NCBI GenBank assembly: GCA_946887295.1
Contig: CAMPKP010000111.1
Span: forward strand, 1-12,077
Length of the DNA stretch: 12,077 nt
Reading direction: 5' to 3'
From: an uncultured Gemmatimonadota bacterium
Lineage (GTDB): Bacteria > Gemmatimonadota > Gemmatimonadetes > Gemmatimonadales > GWC2-71-9
Shown piece after piece: positions 1-7,476 of this stretch. The notes beneath the pieces are model-generated. The model saw only the letters and a list, made by a program, of their open reading frames with translations. It made no database searches and was not told the origin of the DNA. Made by a program: the position numbers and the translations under genes. Every line of letters begins with the position of its first letter. Position 1 is the stretch's first letter.

Positions 1-379
1 CCTTGGTGTCGCGGCCCTTCTGGTGGCCGATCACCATCACCGAGCCGCCGGCCAGCCGGGCCCAGCCGCCCACCACGGCGGGATCGTCGAGGTAGAGCCG
101 GTCGCCGTGGAGCTCGATGAAGTCGGTGAAGATGGTGCTGAGATAGTCGAGGGTGTAGGGACGGCGGGGGTGGCGGGCGACCATGACCCGCTGGATCGGG
201 GTCAGATTTCGGTAGATCTCGGCGCGAAGCGATTCCAGCTTGCCCTGTAATCCCTCCAGCTCCCCTTCGATGTCGATCTGGCGCTCGCTCCCGACCCGCT
301 TCAAGTCGTCGATCTGACGCTCCAGCTCCAGGAGCGGCTTCTCGAACTCCAGCGTGTAGGCTGAGGCCATCGGGGTCAT
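1..379 (-). CDS. accA: Acetyl-CoA carboxylase carboxyltransferase subunit alpha (N-terminal part, cut by window edge)
   Basis: AccA pairs with AccD to form the carboxyltransferase that moves CO2 from carboxy-biotin (AccB/BCCP) to acetyl-CoA, giving malonyl-CoA, the first committed step of fatty acid synthesis in the cytoplasm. About 126 N-terminal residues are visible. They show the family's opening helix (TLEFEKPLLELERQIDDLKR), then PYTLDYLSTIFTDFIELHGD and a GGSVMVIGHQKGRDTK segment at the cut end. The start taken is the ATG at 379-377, which overlaps the dnaE stop as ATGA and has AAGG four bases upstream. An in-frame ATG at 370 gives MASAYTLEFEK, closer to the usual family N-terminus, so the true start may be three codons later. 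Last visible gene of hisIE-dnaE-accA; dnaE next to accA is also the E. coli order. Identity is secure. Confidence 0.95.
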   Translation of the reverse strand, partial: MTPMASAYTLEFEKPLLELERQIDDLKRVGSERQIDIEGELEGLQGKLESLRAEIYRNLTPIQRVMVARHPRRPYTLDYLSTIFTDFIELHGDRLYLDDPAVVGGWARLAGGSVMVIGHQKGRDTK

Positions 380-3300
380 CCCGCCTTGACGTAGTGGACG
401 GAATCGGCGCCCAGGAGATCGCGCAGGGCCCGAACGAGATCCTCCTCCGCCGCGACGCGGACGCGTCGGGACCGGAGCCGAACCGCCTCCCCGTTGCCGT
501 CGCTCCACTCAATATAGAGCGGCGTGGGTCCCGGGTGAGCGGAGCAGAGCGCCGCGGCCTGCTGCAGCGCCTCCGGCCGCGGCGCCGCCGGCGCCCGCCA
601 CCGGAGGCTCAGCGCCAGCGCGCCGGAGCTGCGGAGCTCGTCCATCCGCCGGGCCGACTCGACGATGAACGGCGCGTGATCCTCGCCGCGATCGCGGTCG
701 CTGTACCCGCCGGACAGCAGCAGCGACGCGTCGGCGACGATCGTCTGGTTGAGCTTGGCCCACGCGTCGGGGAAGACGATCGCCTCGGCGGTGCCGTGAA
801 AATCCTCCAGCACCAGCCGGGCGTACTCCTTCCCGGTCTTCTTGGAGATCTGCCGCTTGACCGCCGTCACCACCGCGCCGATGCTCGCCTGGTGCTCGCT
901 CCACTCGCCGAGGGTCGCGGTGGTGCGGGTGCCGAAGAGCTCGACCTCCTCCTTGAAACGCTCCAGCGGATGCCCCGAGATGAAGAAGCCCAGCACCTCC
1001 TTCTCCTTCGCCAGCCGCTCGGCCTCGGTCCACGGCGGGATGTCGGGGAGCGTCCGGCGGTCACGGTGGCCCGCGGGACCGCCGTTCCGCTCCGGCTCCC
1101 CGAAGAGCGACGCCTGGCCGGCCTCGCGCTCCTGCTGGAGCAGCTGGGCCTCGCCCAGCGCCGACTCGAGGGCCTCGATCAGCTGCTTGCGGTGGCCGCC
1201 CAGGGAGTCGCAGGCGCCGGCTGCCACCAGCGACTCGAGCACCCGCTTGTTGCAGAGCCTGAGATCGATGCGCTCGACCAGATCGGCGAGGAGCGCAAAG
1301 GGCGCCTCGGCCCGCGCGGCGATGATGGACTCGATGGCTCCCCAGCCCACGTTCCGCACCGCGCCGAGTCCGAAGCGGATCCGCCGGTCGCCCACGACGG
1401 TGAACTTGAAGCCGGACTCGTTCACGTCGGGCGGCAGGACCTCGAGGCCCAGCTCGCGGGCCTCGTTGATGTACTGCACCACCTTGTCGGTGTTCCCGAT
1501 CTCGGACGAGAGGAGCGCGGCCATGAACTCGGCGGGATAGTGCGCCTTGAGCCACGCCGTCTGGTAGGACAGGATCGAGTAGGCGACCGAGTGCGACTTG
1601 TTGAAGCCGTAGCGGCCGAAGGTCTCGATCTGCGCCGCCAGGTCGTCCACCAGCCGCTTGGGATGCCCCAGGGCCATCGCGCGCTCGCAGAACTTGCCGA
1701 GCTGCTGGCGGATCAGCTCCGGATCCTTCTTGCCGACCGCCTTCCGCAGCACGTCGGCTTCCGCGAGCGTGAAGCCGGCCAGCACGTTGGCGATCCGCAT
1801 CACCTGCTCCTGGTAGGTGATGACGCCGTAGGTCGGCTCCAGCACCTCGCGCAGCGAGGGGTGCGGGTAGACCACCTTCTCCTGCCCCAGCTTGCGCCTG
1901 ATGAACACCGTGTGCATGCCGGCGTCCAGTGGGCCGGGCCGCATCAGGGCGTTCGAGGCGACCAGGTCGTCGAACCGGTCGCACTTCATGGCGCGAAGCA
2001 TGTCGGTGGCGAGCGGCGACTCGAACTGGAAGACCCCCGCGGTGCGGCCCTGGCGCAGCAGCTCGTACACCCTGGGGTCGTCGAACGGCAGCGCGTCCAT
2101 GTCCAGGTCGACCCCGGTGCGGGCCGCGATCATGAGCACCGCGTCGTGGATCACCGTGAGCGTCTTGAGGCCGAGCATGTCCATCTTGAGCATGCCGACC
2201 TTCTCCAGCGCGCCCATCTCGTACTGCGTGATGATGGATTCCTCGCCGTCGGCCGCGGCGCCCGCGCCCCTGGTCGGCGCGGTGCAGACCGGCACATACT
2301 CGGCGAGGGGACCCGGCGCGATGACGACGCCGGCGGCGTGCACCGACATGTGGCGTGAGATGCCCTCGATCCGCGAGCTCAGGTCCATCAGCCGCTCGTA
2401 CGCCGGATTTCCCTTCACCAGGTCGCGCAGCTCGTCCACCCGCTGCTTCGCGTCCTGGATGGTGAGGCTGTACGCCGGTCCCGAGGGGATCAGCTTGGTG
2501 AGCCGGTCGGCCTCGCCCGGGGGAATCCGGAGCACCCGCGCGACGTCCTTCACGGCGGCGCGCGCCTTCATCGTCCCGAAGGTCACGATCTGCCCCACGC
2601 TGTCCCGCCCGTAGCGCTCGCGGACGTATTCGATCACCTCGCCACGGCGCTCGAAGCAGAAGTCCACGTCGATGTCCGGCATCGACACCCGCTCGGGGTT
2701 GAGGAACCGCTCGAACAGGAGGTCGAACTTCAGGGGACAGACGTTGGTGATGCCGAGCGCGTACGCCACGATGGAGCCGGCGGCGGAGCCGCGGCCCGGC
2801 CCCACGGGAATGCCCCGGTCGCGCGCCGCGGCGATGAAGTCCTGCACGATGAGGAAGTAGCCGGCGTACCCCGCGCGCTCGATGACGCCGAGCTCGAAGG
2901 CCAGCCGCTCGGACACCGCCGCAGGCAGCGGCGTTCCGTAGCGCCGCTCCGCGCCCTCACGGGCCAGGTGATCCAGCAGCGCCTCGTCGGTGGCGTAGCC
3001 GGCGGGCCGGGGAAAGCCGGGGAGGAAGTACTTCTTCTCGAAGTCGAACTCGCAGAGGTCGGCGACGCGCTGGGTGTTGGCGAGGGCCTCCGGCTGGTCC
3101 GGAAACAGCGCCCGCATCTCCTTCTCGGTCTTGACGTACGATTCCTGCCCGGTGAAGCGGAACCGCTTGGGGTCGTCCAGGTCGCTGCCGGTCCCGATGG
3201 CGAGCAGCACGTCGTGCGCCTCGGCGTCCTCCCTGCGGAGATAGTGCGCGTCGTTGGTGGCGACGACGCCCAGTCCCAGCTCCTGTCCCAGCCGGAGCAT

Positions 3301-3870
3301 CCCCTCGGCGACGATCCGCTCCTCGGCGATGCCGTGCTGCTGGATCTCGAGCCAGAAGCCGTCCGGGCCGAAGGTGCGCGCGAACCACTCGGCGCTGGTG
3401 CGCGCCTCCTCGTAGCGGCCCTGGCGGAGGTGGTGCGCGACTTCGCCCGAGAGGCACGCCGCGAGGCAGACGATGCCCTCGGCGTGCCGGGCGAGGACTT
3501 CCTTGTCGATGCGCGGCCGCCGGTAGAACCCCTCGGTGTACCCGATCGAGGTGAGGCGAACCAGGTTCCGGTAGCCGGCGCGATTCCTGGCGAGCAGCAC
3601 CAGGTGGCTGTAGGCCGCGGGCGCCCAGGACGGCTTCTCGCGCGCCTCCCGCGGCCCGTAGGCGAGATACGCCTCGAAGCCGAGGATGGGTCGGATCTGC
3701 TGGGCCCTCGCCTCCTCGTAGAAGCTCCAGGCCGCGTGCATGTTGCCGTGGTCGGTGACCGCCAGGCTGTCCATGCCGAGCTTCTTGACGTGGGCCACCA
3801 GATCGGAGATCCGATTCGCCCCGTCGAGCAAGGAGTATTCGCTGTGGGTGTGGAGATGGACGAAGGCCAT
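376..3870 (-). CDS. dnaE: DNA polymerase III alpha subunit (DnaE1 type)
   Basis: The 1164-residue catalytic subunit of the replicative DNA polymerase, normal in length for DnaE1. The PHP domain fills roughly residues 4-210: HLHTH (H6, H8), TDHG (D40, H41), GFEAY (E66), SHL (H89), C139 and NDAH (D207, H209). The palm carries GPGRGSAAGS (358-367), MPDIDVDF (398-405) and the third acidic residue in KMDMLG (D565). An OB-fold-like segment near the C-terminus reads ASIGAVVTAVKRQISKKTGK. A short tau-binding-type tail ends in VHYVKAG. There is no PolC-type exonuclease insertion. The ATG at 3870 follows hisIE by 15 bp and has no Shine-Dalgarno; the upstream bases read CTAGCTCCTCC. The stop overlaps the accA start by four bases. 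The apparently complete PHP metal site suggests possible intrinsic 3'-5' proofreading, which is inference. Confidence 0.98.
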   Translation of the reverse strand: MAFVHLHTHSEYSLLDGANRISDLVAHVKKLGMDSLAVTDHGNMHAAWSFYEEARAQQIRPILGFEAYLAYGPREAREKPSWAPAAYSHLVLLARNRAGYRNLVRLTSIGYTEGFYRRPRIDKEVLARHAEGIVCLAACLSGEVAHHLRQGRYEEARTSAEWFARTFGPDGFWLEIQQHGIAEERIVAEGMLRLGQELGLGVVATNDAHYLRREDAEAHDVLLAIGTGSDLDDPKRFRFTGQESYVKTEKEMRALFPDQPEALANTQRVADLCEFDFEKKYFLPGFPRPAGYATDEALLDHLAREGAERRYGTPLPAAVSERLAFELGVIERAGYAGYFLIVQDFIAAARDRGIPVGPGRGSAAGSIVAYALGITNVCPLKFDLLFERFLNPERVSMPDIDVDFCFERRGEVIEYVRERYGRDSVGQIVTFGTMKARAAVKDVARVLRIPPGEADRLTKLIPSGPAYSLTIQDAKQRVDELRDLVKGNPAYERLMDLSSRIEGISRHMSVHAAGVVIAPGPLAEYVPVCTAPTRGAGAAADGEESIITQYEMGALEKVGMLKMDMLGLKTLTVIHDAVLMIAARTGVDLDMDALPFDDPRVYELLRQGRTAGVFQFESPLATDMLRAMKCDRFDDLVASNALMRPGPLDAGMHTVFIRRKLGQEKVVYPHPSLREVLEPTYGVITYQEQVMRIANVLAGFTLAEADVLRKAVGKKDPELIRQQLGKFCERAMALGHPKRLVDDLAAQIETFGRYGFNKSHSVAYSILSYQTAWLKAHYPAEFMAALLSSEIGNTDKVVQYINEARELGLEVLPPDVNESGFKFTVVGDRRIRFGLGAVRNVGWGAIESIIAARAEAPFALLADLVERIDLRLCNKRVLESLVAAGACDSLGGHRKQLIEALESALGEAQLLQQEREAGQASLFGEPERNGGPAGHRDRRTLPDIPPWTEAERLAKEKEVLGFFISGHPLERFKEEVELFGTRTTATLGEWSEHQASIGAVVTAVKRQISKKTGKEYARLVLEDFHGTAEAIVFPDAWAKLNQTIVADASLLLSGGYSDRDRGEDHAPFIVESARRMDELRSSGALALSLRWRAPAAPRPEALQQAAALCSAHPGPTPLYIEWSDGNGEAVRLRSRRVRVAAEEDLVRALRDLLGADSVHYVKAG

Positions 3871-3885
3871 GGAGGAGCTAGCGGC

Positions 3886-4530
3886 TCACTTGGTTCTGTT
3901 CTCGAGTTCGCGCAGCACGGCATCCAGCGGGATACCGCGGGCCTGCAACAGCACCAGCAGGTGATACAGCAGATCCGCCGATTCGGCGGCCACGCGCTCG
4001 TCGCCCTCCGCGTTCGCCGCGACCACCAGCTCGACCGCTTCCTCGCCGACCTTCTGCGAGACCTTGGCCACTCCCTTGTCGAGCAGCTCGGCCGTGTAGG
4101 ACCCGCTGGGCCGCTGCGCCGCCCTTCCCGCGATCGTGGCGGCCAGCCGGCTCAGGAGGTGCCCGCCCGGGTCCTCGCCGGCCGACGGCTCCGACTCGGA
4201 CCCGCCGACCCGCCTGGCGAAACAGGTTCGCGACCCCGTGTGGCAGGCCGGCCCGATCTGCTCGACCCGGAAGAGGAGCGCATCCCCGTCGCAGTCCAGC
4301 CGGACCTCGGCCACGCGCTGCTCGTGGCCCGAGGTCTCGCCTTTGCGCCACAGGGCTTGCCGTGAGCGGCTGTAGTAGTGGGCCAGGCCGGTGGAGAGGG
4401 TGCGCTCGAGCGCCTCGCGGTCGGCGTAGGCCACCATGAGGACGTCCCCCGACCGACGCTCCTGGGCCACCACGGGGACCAATCCATCGGGGCCGAACCG
4501 TACCGCCGACAGCCAGTTGTTCTCAGACAC
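3886..4530 (-). CDS. hisIE: Bifunctional phosphoribosyl-AMP cyclohydrolase / phosphoribosyl-ATP pyrophosphatase
   Basis: Catalyses steps 2 and 3 of histidine synthesis: PRATP to PRAMP plus pyrophosphate (HisE part), then opening of the adenine ring (HisI part). The 214-residue protein shows the usual fusion. In HisI (about 1-115), LDCDGD (78-83) carries the Mg aspartates D79, D81 and D83; C80, C96 and C103 have the family's 16- and 7-residue zinc spacing, within [12 protein letters not shown]. In HisE (about 123-214), EEAVEL (E163, E164, E167) and ESAD (E183, D186) form the EExxE...ExxD signature of all-alpha NTP pyrophosphatases. The start is GTG at 4530-4528. An in-frame TAG twelve bases upstream rules out extension, and there is no Shine-Dalgarno. 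TTGACA-N17-TAGCTT ends six bases before the GTG, suggesting a leaderless mRNA. First gene of the dnaE-accA unit, with no other his gene nearby. Confidence 0.96.
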   Translation of the reverse strand: MSENNWLSAVRFGPDGLVPVVAQERRSGDVLMVAYADREALERTLSTGLAHYYSRSRQALWRKGETSGHEQRVAEVRLDCDGDALLFRVEQIGPACHTGSRTCFARRVGGSESEPSAGEDPGGHLLSRLAATIAGRAAQRPSGSYTAELLDKGVAKVSQKVGEEAVELVVAANAEGDERVAAESADLLYHLLVLLQARGIPLDAVLRELENRTK

Positions 4531-4536
4531 GTGGAG

Positions 4537-4565
4537 AAGCTACCGGCAGCTCCCTCGATTGTCAA
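4537..4565 (-). promoter_or_regulatory. Probable hisIE-dnaE-accA promoter, leaderless type
   Basis: On the minus strand a perfect TTGACA (4565-4560) is followed by 17 bases and then TAGCTT (4542-4537), which keeps the key T, A and T of the -10 consensus. Six bases later comes the hisIE GTG at 4530, so transcription should begin on or next to the start codon. This agrees with the lack of a ribosome binding site. It is pattern-based only. Confidence 0.6.
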
Positions 4566-4588
4566 AAGCCGTTGTCACTTCTTATCTT
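4559..4588 (+). promoter_or_regulatory. Probable promoter of the lipoprotein protease / aminopeptidase pair
   Basis: TTGTCA (4559-4564) and TATCTT (4583-4588) are spaced by 18 bases on the plus strand, with predicted transcription start near 4595 and a leader of about 38 nt. The -35 covers almost the same bases as the minus-strand -35 of hisIE (4560-4565), so polymerase probably cannot occupy both at once. Confidence 0.5.
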
Positions 4589-4620
4589 GCTGCGTTCATC
4601 CCCTGTCGTTCCGACCGCCT

Positions 4621-4624
4621 GGAG
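4621..4624 (+). promoter_or_regulatory. Shine-Dalgarno that fixes the lipoprotein start
   Basis: GGAG lies eight bases before the GTG at 4633. It selects this GTG over the reading frame that continues upstream into the promoter region and hisIE, and this start gives a lipoprotein signal directly from residue 1. Confidence 0.55.
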
Positions 4625-4632
4625 CTCTCCCC

Positions 4633-6321
4633 GTGACCCGCTTTCCCACCCCCGTTCTCCCGCTTCTCGTCCTCGCCGCCCTCGCCGGCTGCAGCGACGG
4701 CAGCGGCCCGGGCCCGGAGCCGGTGGTGAGCTGCGACGAAGTGGAGCCGACTGCGCTCGCGCCGGGCGCGCTGGCGCTGGTGGACGCCGCCCGGATCGCG
4801 TGCGTCCGGCTCCCGGAAGCGGGCGCCGAAGGGGCCGACTATCTCTACCTGGCCTACTCGGCCGCGGGTGAGGAGACCCGTGGCGGCACTTCCGTCGACT
4901 ACCTGCTGACGGCTGCCACGGGCGGGCCGCCGCCGCCGGCCGCGGCCCGGCCCAGCGGCCGCGTGGTTCCTGCCCCCGGGAGCCCGGTGCGGCGCTTCCA
5001 CGACCGGCTGCGGGCCCAGGGGCAGGAGCTGGCCAGAGACCGCCACGTGCCGCGGGCGAGCGCCAGGGTGGCGCCCTCGGCGCTTGCGGTGCCCCCGGTG
5101 CTCGGGCAGCAGCGGACCTTCAACGTGCTGCGGAGCGCCGAGGCGACGGGGACGAAGCCGGCTGACTTCGTGCAGGTGAAGAGCACCGCCCGCTACGTGG
5201 GGAGCCACATCGCGATCTTCGTGGACGACTCCGCGCCGGCATCGGGCGGCTATACCCAGGGCGATCTGGGGGAGATCGGCGGCCTGTTCGACGACCATCT
5301 GCATCCGCTCGGCGTGAGCGCCTTCGGCGCCGAGACCGACGTGAACGGCGACGGGGTGGTACTCGTCCTCCTCACCGACCGCGTCACCAGGCTCGCGGGG
5401 TGTGCCGGCGGCCAGGTCGTGGTGGGCCTCTTCTTCGCGGTGGATCTGTTCAGGAACCTGGTGGGCTCCAACAATGCCGAGATCTTCTACGGCCTGGTGC
5501 CGGATGAAGCGTGCGGCGTGGACCGCGACCGCGCCATCGAGCTGCTCCCGTCGGTGTTCATCCACGAGTTCCAGCACATGATCAACTACGGCCAGCACGT
5601 GATCCAGCGCAGCGGCGATGCCGAGGACACCTGGCTCGACGAGGGACTCTCCGGATTCGCCGAGGAGCTGGGCGGACGCCTGGTGCCGGACGACCGGTGC
5701 GTGAACGCCGACTGCCTGACCCAGTTCCATGCCGGCAACCTGATCAACGCCTACGACTACCTCGCGGTGGTGGGCGACGCCGCCCTCATCGGGCCTCGCC
5801 GGCCACCGCTGCCGCTCACCCAGTATGGCGCGACCTGGCTCTTCGTGCGCTGGGCCGCCGACCACTTCGCGACCGAGCAGCCCCTGGGCACCGACCTGAC
5901 TCGGTCCCTGGTGCAGACCACGAGGACCGGCGCGGAGAACGTCGCGGCGGCCACCGACACGCCTTTCGATCGGCTGATCGGCGAGTGGCAGCTCGCCAAC
6001 TATCTCGAGGGACACCCGGAGCCGGGGGACCTGGCGGCGGGCACCAGGCTCGAGTACACCAGCTGGAGCCTGGGGGACGTGTTCGCCGCGTTCCACCAGG
6101 AGGACCCGGAGAGGTTTCCCCGGGCCTATCCGCTCGAGGCCGACGTCTTCGACGGTGCCGACTACCATCGGACCGGCACGCTCCGGGCGGGCTCGGGACA
6201 GCACCTCACGGTCCACCAGCCCGCCGCCGAGTCGGTGGACTTGCGGCTCACCAGTCCTGACGGCACCACCGCACTTCCAGCCGGCGCCGTCCCTCGCGCA
6301 GCCATCCTCCGCCTCCGGTGA
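4633..6321 (+). CDS. Lipoprotein zinc metalloprotease, M30 (hyicolysin)-like
   Basis: A 562-residue predicted exported protease. The N-terminus is a lipoprotein signal with hydrophobic core LPLLVLAALAGC, so C20 is the likely lipidated residue. The catalytic site is HEFQHMIN: H311 and H315 are zinc ligands and E312 the base. The third ligand is probably E337 in WLDEGLSGFAEE, the usual gluzincin arrangement. A DVNGDG loop (D236, N238, D240) before the active site looks like a calcium-binding turn. The C-terminal 90 residues resemble a beta-rich accessory domain ending in AILRLR. The start is GTG 4633, chosen for its GGAG and the signal peptide. The stop overlaps the next gene's GTG, so the two are probably co-translated. 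M30 assignment rests on the HEFQHMIN context; another gluzincin family is possible. Substrate unknown. Confidence 0.8.
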   Translation: MTRFPTPVLPLLVLAALAGCSDGSGPGPEPVVSCDEVEPTALAPGALALVDAARIACVRLPEAGAEGADYLYLAYSAAGEETRGGTSVDYLLTAATGGPPPPAAARPSGRVVPAPGSPVRRFHDRLRAQGQELARDRHVPRASARVAPSALAVPPVLGQQRTFNVLRSAEATGTKPADFVQVKSTARYVGSHIAIFVDDSAPASGGYTQGDLGEIGGLFDDHLHPLGVSAFGAETDVNGDGVVLVLLTDRVTRLAGCAGGQVVVGLFFAVDLFRNLVGSNNAEIFYGLVPDEACGVDRDRAIELLPSVFIHEFQHMINYGQHVIQRSGDAEDTWLDEGLSGFAEELGGRLVPDDRCVNADCLTQFHAGNLINAYDYLAVVGDAALIGPRRPPLPLTQYGATWLFVRWAADHFATEQPLGTDLTRSLVQTTRTGAENVAAATDTPFDRLIGEWQLANYLEGHPEPGDLAAGTRLEYTSWSLGDVFAAFHQEDPERFPRAYPLEADVFDGADYHRTGTLRAGSGQHLTVHQPAAESVDLRLTSPDGTTALPAGAVPRAAILRLR

Positions 6322-7388
6322 AGCGAATGATCTTTCTCATCGTGGTCGCCACCATCTTCGCCGGGTACGGCACCGCCTACCTGGCCAGCGACGACGTCCG
6401 CTACATCACCCGGGCCGGCATGGAGGAGACCCGGATTCTCCAGAACCGGGAGCCGATCGCCGAGCTGGTGGGCGATCGCACGACCGATCCCGTCGTGCGG
6501 CATTCGCTGCGCCTGGTGCTCGAGAGCCGCGACTACGCGGCGGGCCTGGGGCTGGACGCCAAGCAGACGTACACCACCTACGCCGACGTGGGCCGCGACA
6601 CCCTGCTGCTGGTTCTGCAGGCCGCCCCCAGGGACTGCATCTGTCCCTACACCTGGAAGTATCCCATCGTGGGCCGCATTCCCTACAAGGGATTCTTCGA
6701 TCTGAAGGCCGCGGGCCGCGCCAGCGATCGGCTGAGTGCTCGGGGATACGACGTCTACCTCCGGCCATCGTCCGCCTTCTCGACGCTGGGGTGGTTCAAC
6801 GACCCCTTGCTCTCCACGGCGCTGACCCGCGACTCCGTCGAGCTGGCCGCCACGGTGTTCCACGAGATCGCCCACAACACCCTTTATGTCAGGAGCGCGA
6901 CGCCGTTCAACGAGAGCTTCGCGCAGTTCGTCGGCTATCGGTCGGCCGAGTCGTTCTTCTCGGAGCGGGCGGATACGGCGAGCGCGCGGCGGGCCGCCGA
7001 CCGGCTGCACGACGAGATGGTACTGGGCGAATTCTACGCCGAGCTCATCGCGCGCCTGGATTCGCTCTACGCGACGCGGCCCGATTCCGCGGCGCTCGAA
7101 GCCGGCCGGGTGGAGGCCGGCGCCTGGGCCCGGGCGCAGCTCGAGGGTCCGGTGGGGGCCAGGCTCCGGAGCTTCCGGCTGGGCCGGCTACCGGAGCGGC
7201 CGGTGAACAACGCGCGGCTCATCGGGGCCACGCTCTACCGCACACGGCTCGACCTGTTCGAGCAGTGGTTCCAGCAGCACGATCGCGACGTGCGCCGGAG
7301 CGTGAGCGCCCTGGCGGAGCTGATGAAAGGGGCGGAGGGGGACAGCGCGTTCGCGCGGCTGGAGCAGGCGGTCGCCAGAGGGCGCTGA
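6318..7388 (+). CDS. Putative aminopeptidase, PF10023 family, membrane-anchored or secreted
   Basis: A 356-residue predicted zinc aminopeptidase. The active site is HEIAHNTLY (H182, E183, H186) with NESFA downstream (E199 as probable third ligand). The KYPIVGRIPYKGFFD segment and the DCICPY cysteine pair before it also fit the family. Residues 3-21 are hydrophobic (MIFLIVVATIFAGYGTAYLA), giving a signal peptide or anchor. Many relatives have a lipobox cysteine here, but none is present. The GTG at 6318 overlaps the upstream TGA as GTGA, implying coupled translation; an in-frame ATG at 6327 is the alternative. There is no separate ribosome binding site. The pairing with an exported protease suggests envelope peptide processing, but no substrate can be named. 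Transcription probably ends at the hairpin 23 bp downstream. Confidence 0.85.
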   Translation: MKRMIFLIVVATIFAGYGTAYLASDDVRYITRAGMEETRILQNREPIAELVGDRTTDPVVRHSLRLVLESRDYAAGLGLDAKQTYTTYADVGRDTLLLVLQAAPRDCICPYTWKYPIVGRIPYKGFFDLKAAGRASDRLSARGYDVYLRPSSAFSTLGWFNDPLLSTALTRDSVELAATVFHEIAHNTLYVRSATPFNESFAQFVGYRSAESFFSERADTASARRAADRLHDEMVLGEFYAELIARLDSLYATRPDSAALEAGRVEAGAWARAQLEGPVGARLRSFRLGRLPERPVNNARLIGATLYRTRLDLFEQWFQQHDRDVRRSVSALAELMKGAEGDSAFARLEQAVARGR

Positions 7389-7410
7389 CCTCCGGGGGGA
7401 ACTGCCCGAA

Positions 7411-7466
7411 ACAGCGAGGGGCCTGCTCCGCCGGGTCATGGATCCGTGGAGCAGGCCCCTCGCTGT
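7411..7466. terminator. Long perfect hairpin between convergent genes, probable bidirectional terminator
   Basis: The arms ACAGCGAGGGGCCTGCTCC (7411-7429) and its exact reverse complement (7448-7466) form a 19-bp GC-rich stem around an 18-base loop. It sits between the ends of the plus-strand aminopeptidase (7388) and the minus-strand secreted protein (7477). Neither side has a T run, so it may work without a U tract, as a factor-assisted stop or as a 3' end protector. Confidence 0.75.
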
Positions 7467-7476
7467 GTTCGGAGCG

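Noticed and set aside
23..250. A 75-codon plus-strand frame at the left edge
   Set aside because: It lies opposite the accA coding region and has no start signal or motif.
394..2358. A 654-codon plus-strand open frame opposite dnaE
   Set aside because: It is antisense to conserved dnaE codons, with Arg/Leu/Gly/Val-rich composition typical of frames opened by high GC. It has no domain motif.
4378..4632. N-terminal extension of the lipoprotein gene into hisIE
   Set aside because: It would bury the lipobox 85 residues inside the protein. GTG 4633 has GGAG and a proper signal.
4582..6216. A 544-codon minus-strand open frame opposite the lipoprotein protease
   Set aside because: It is complementary to a gene with signal peptide and active site. 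No recognisable motif; a GC-driven shadow.
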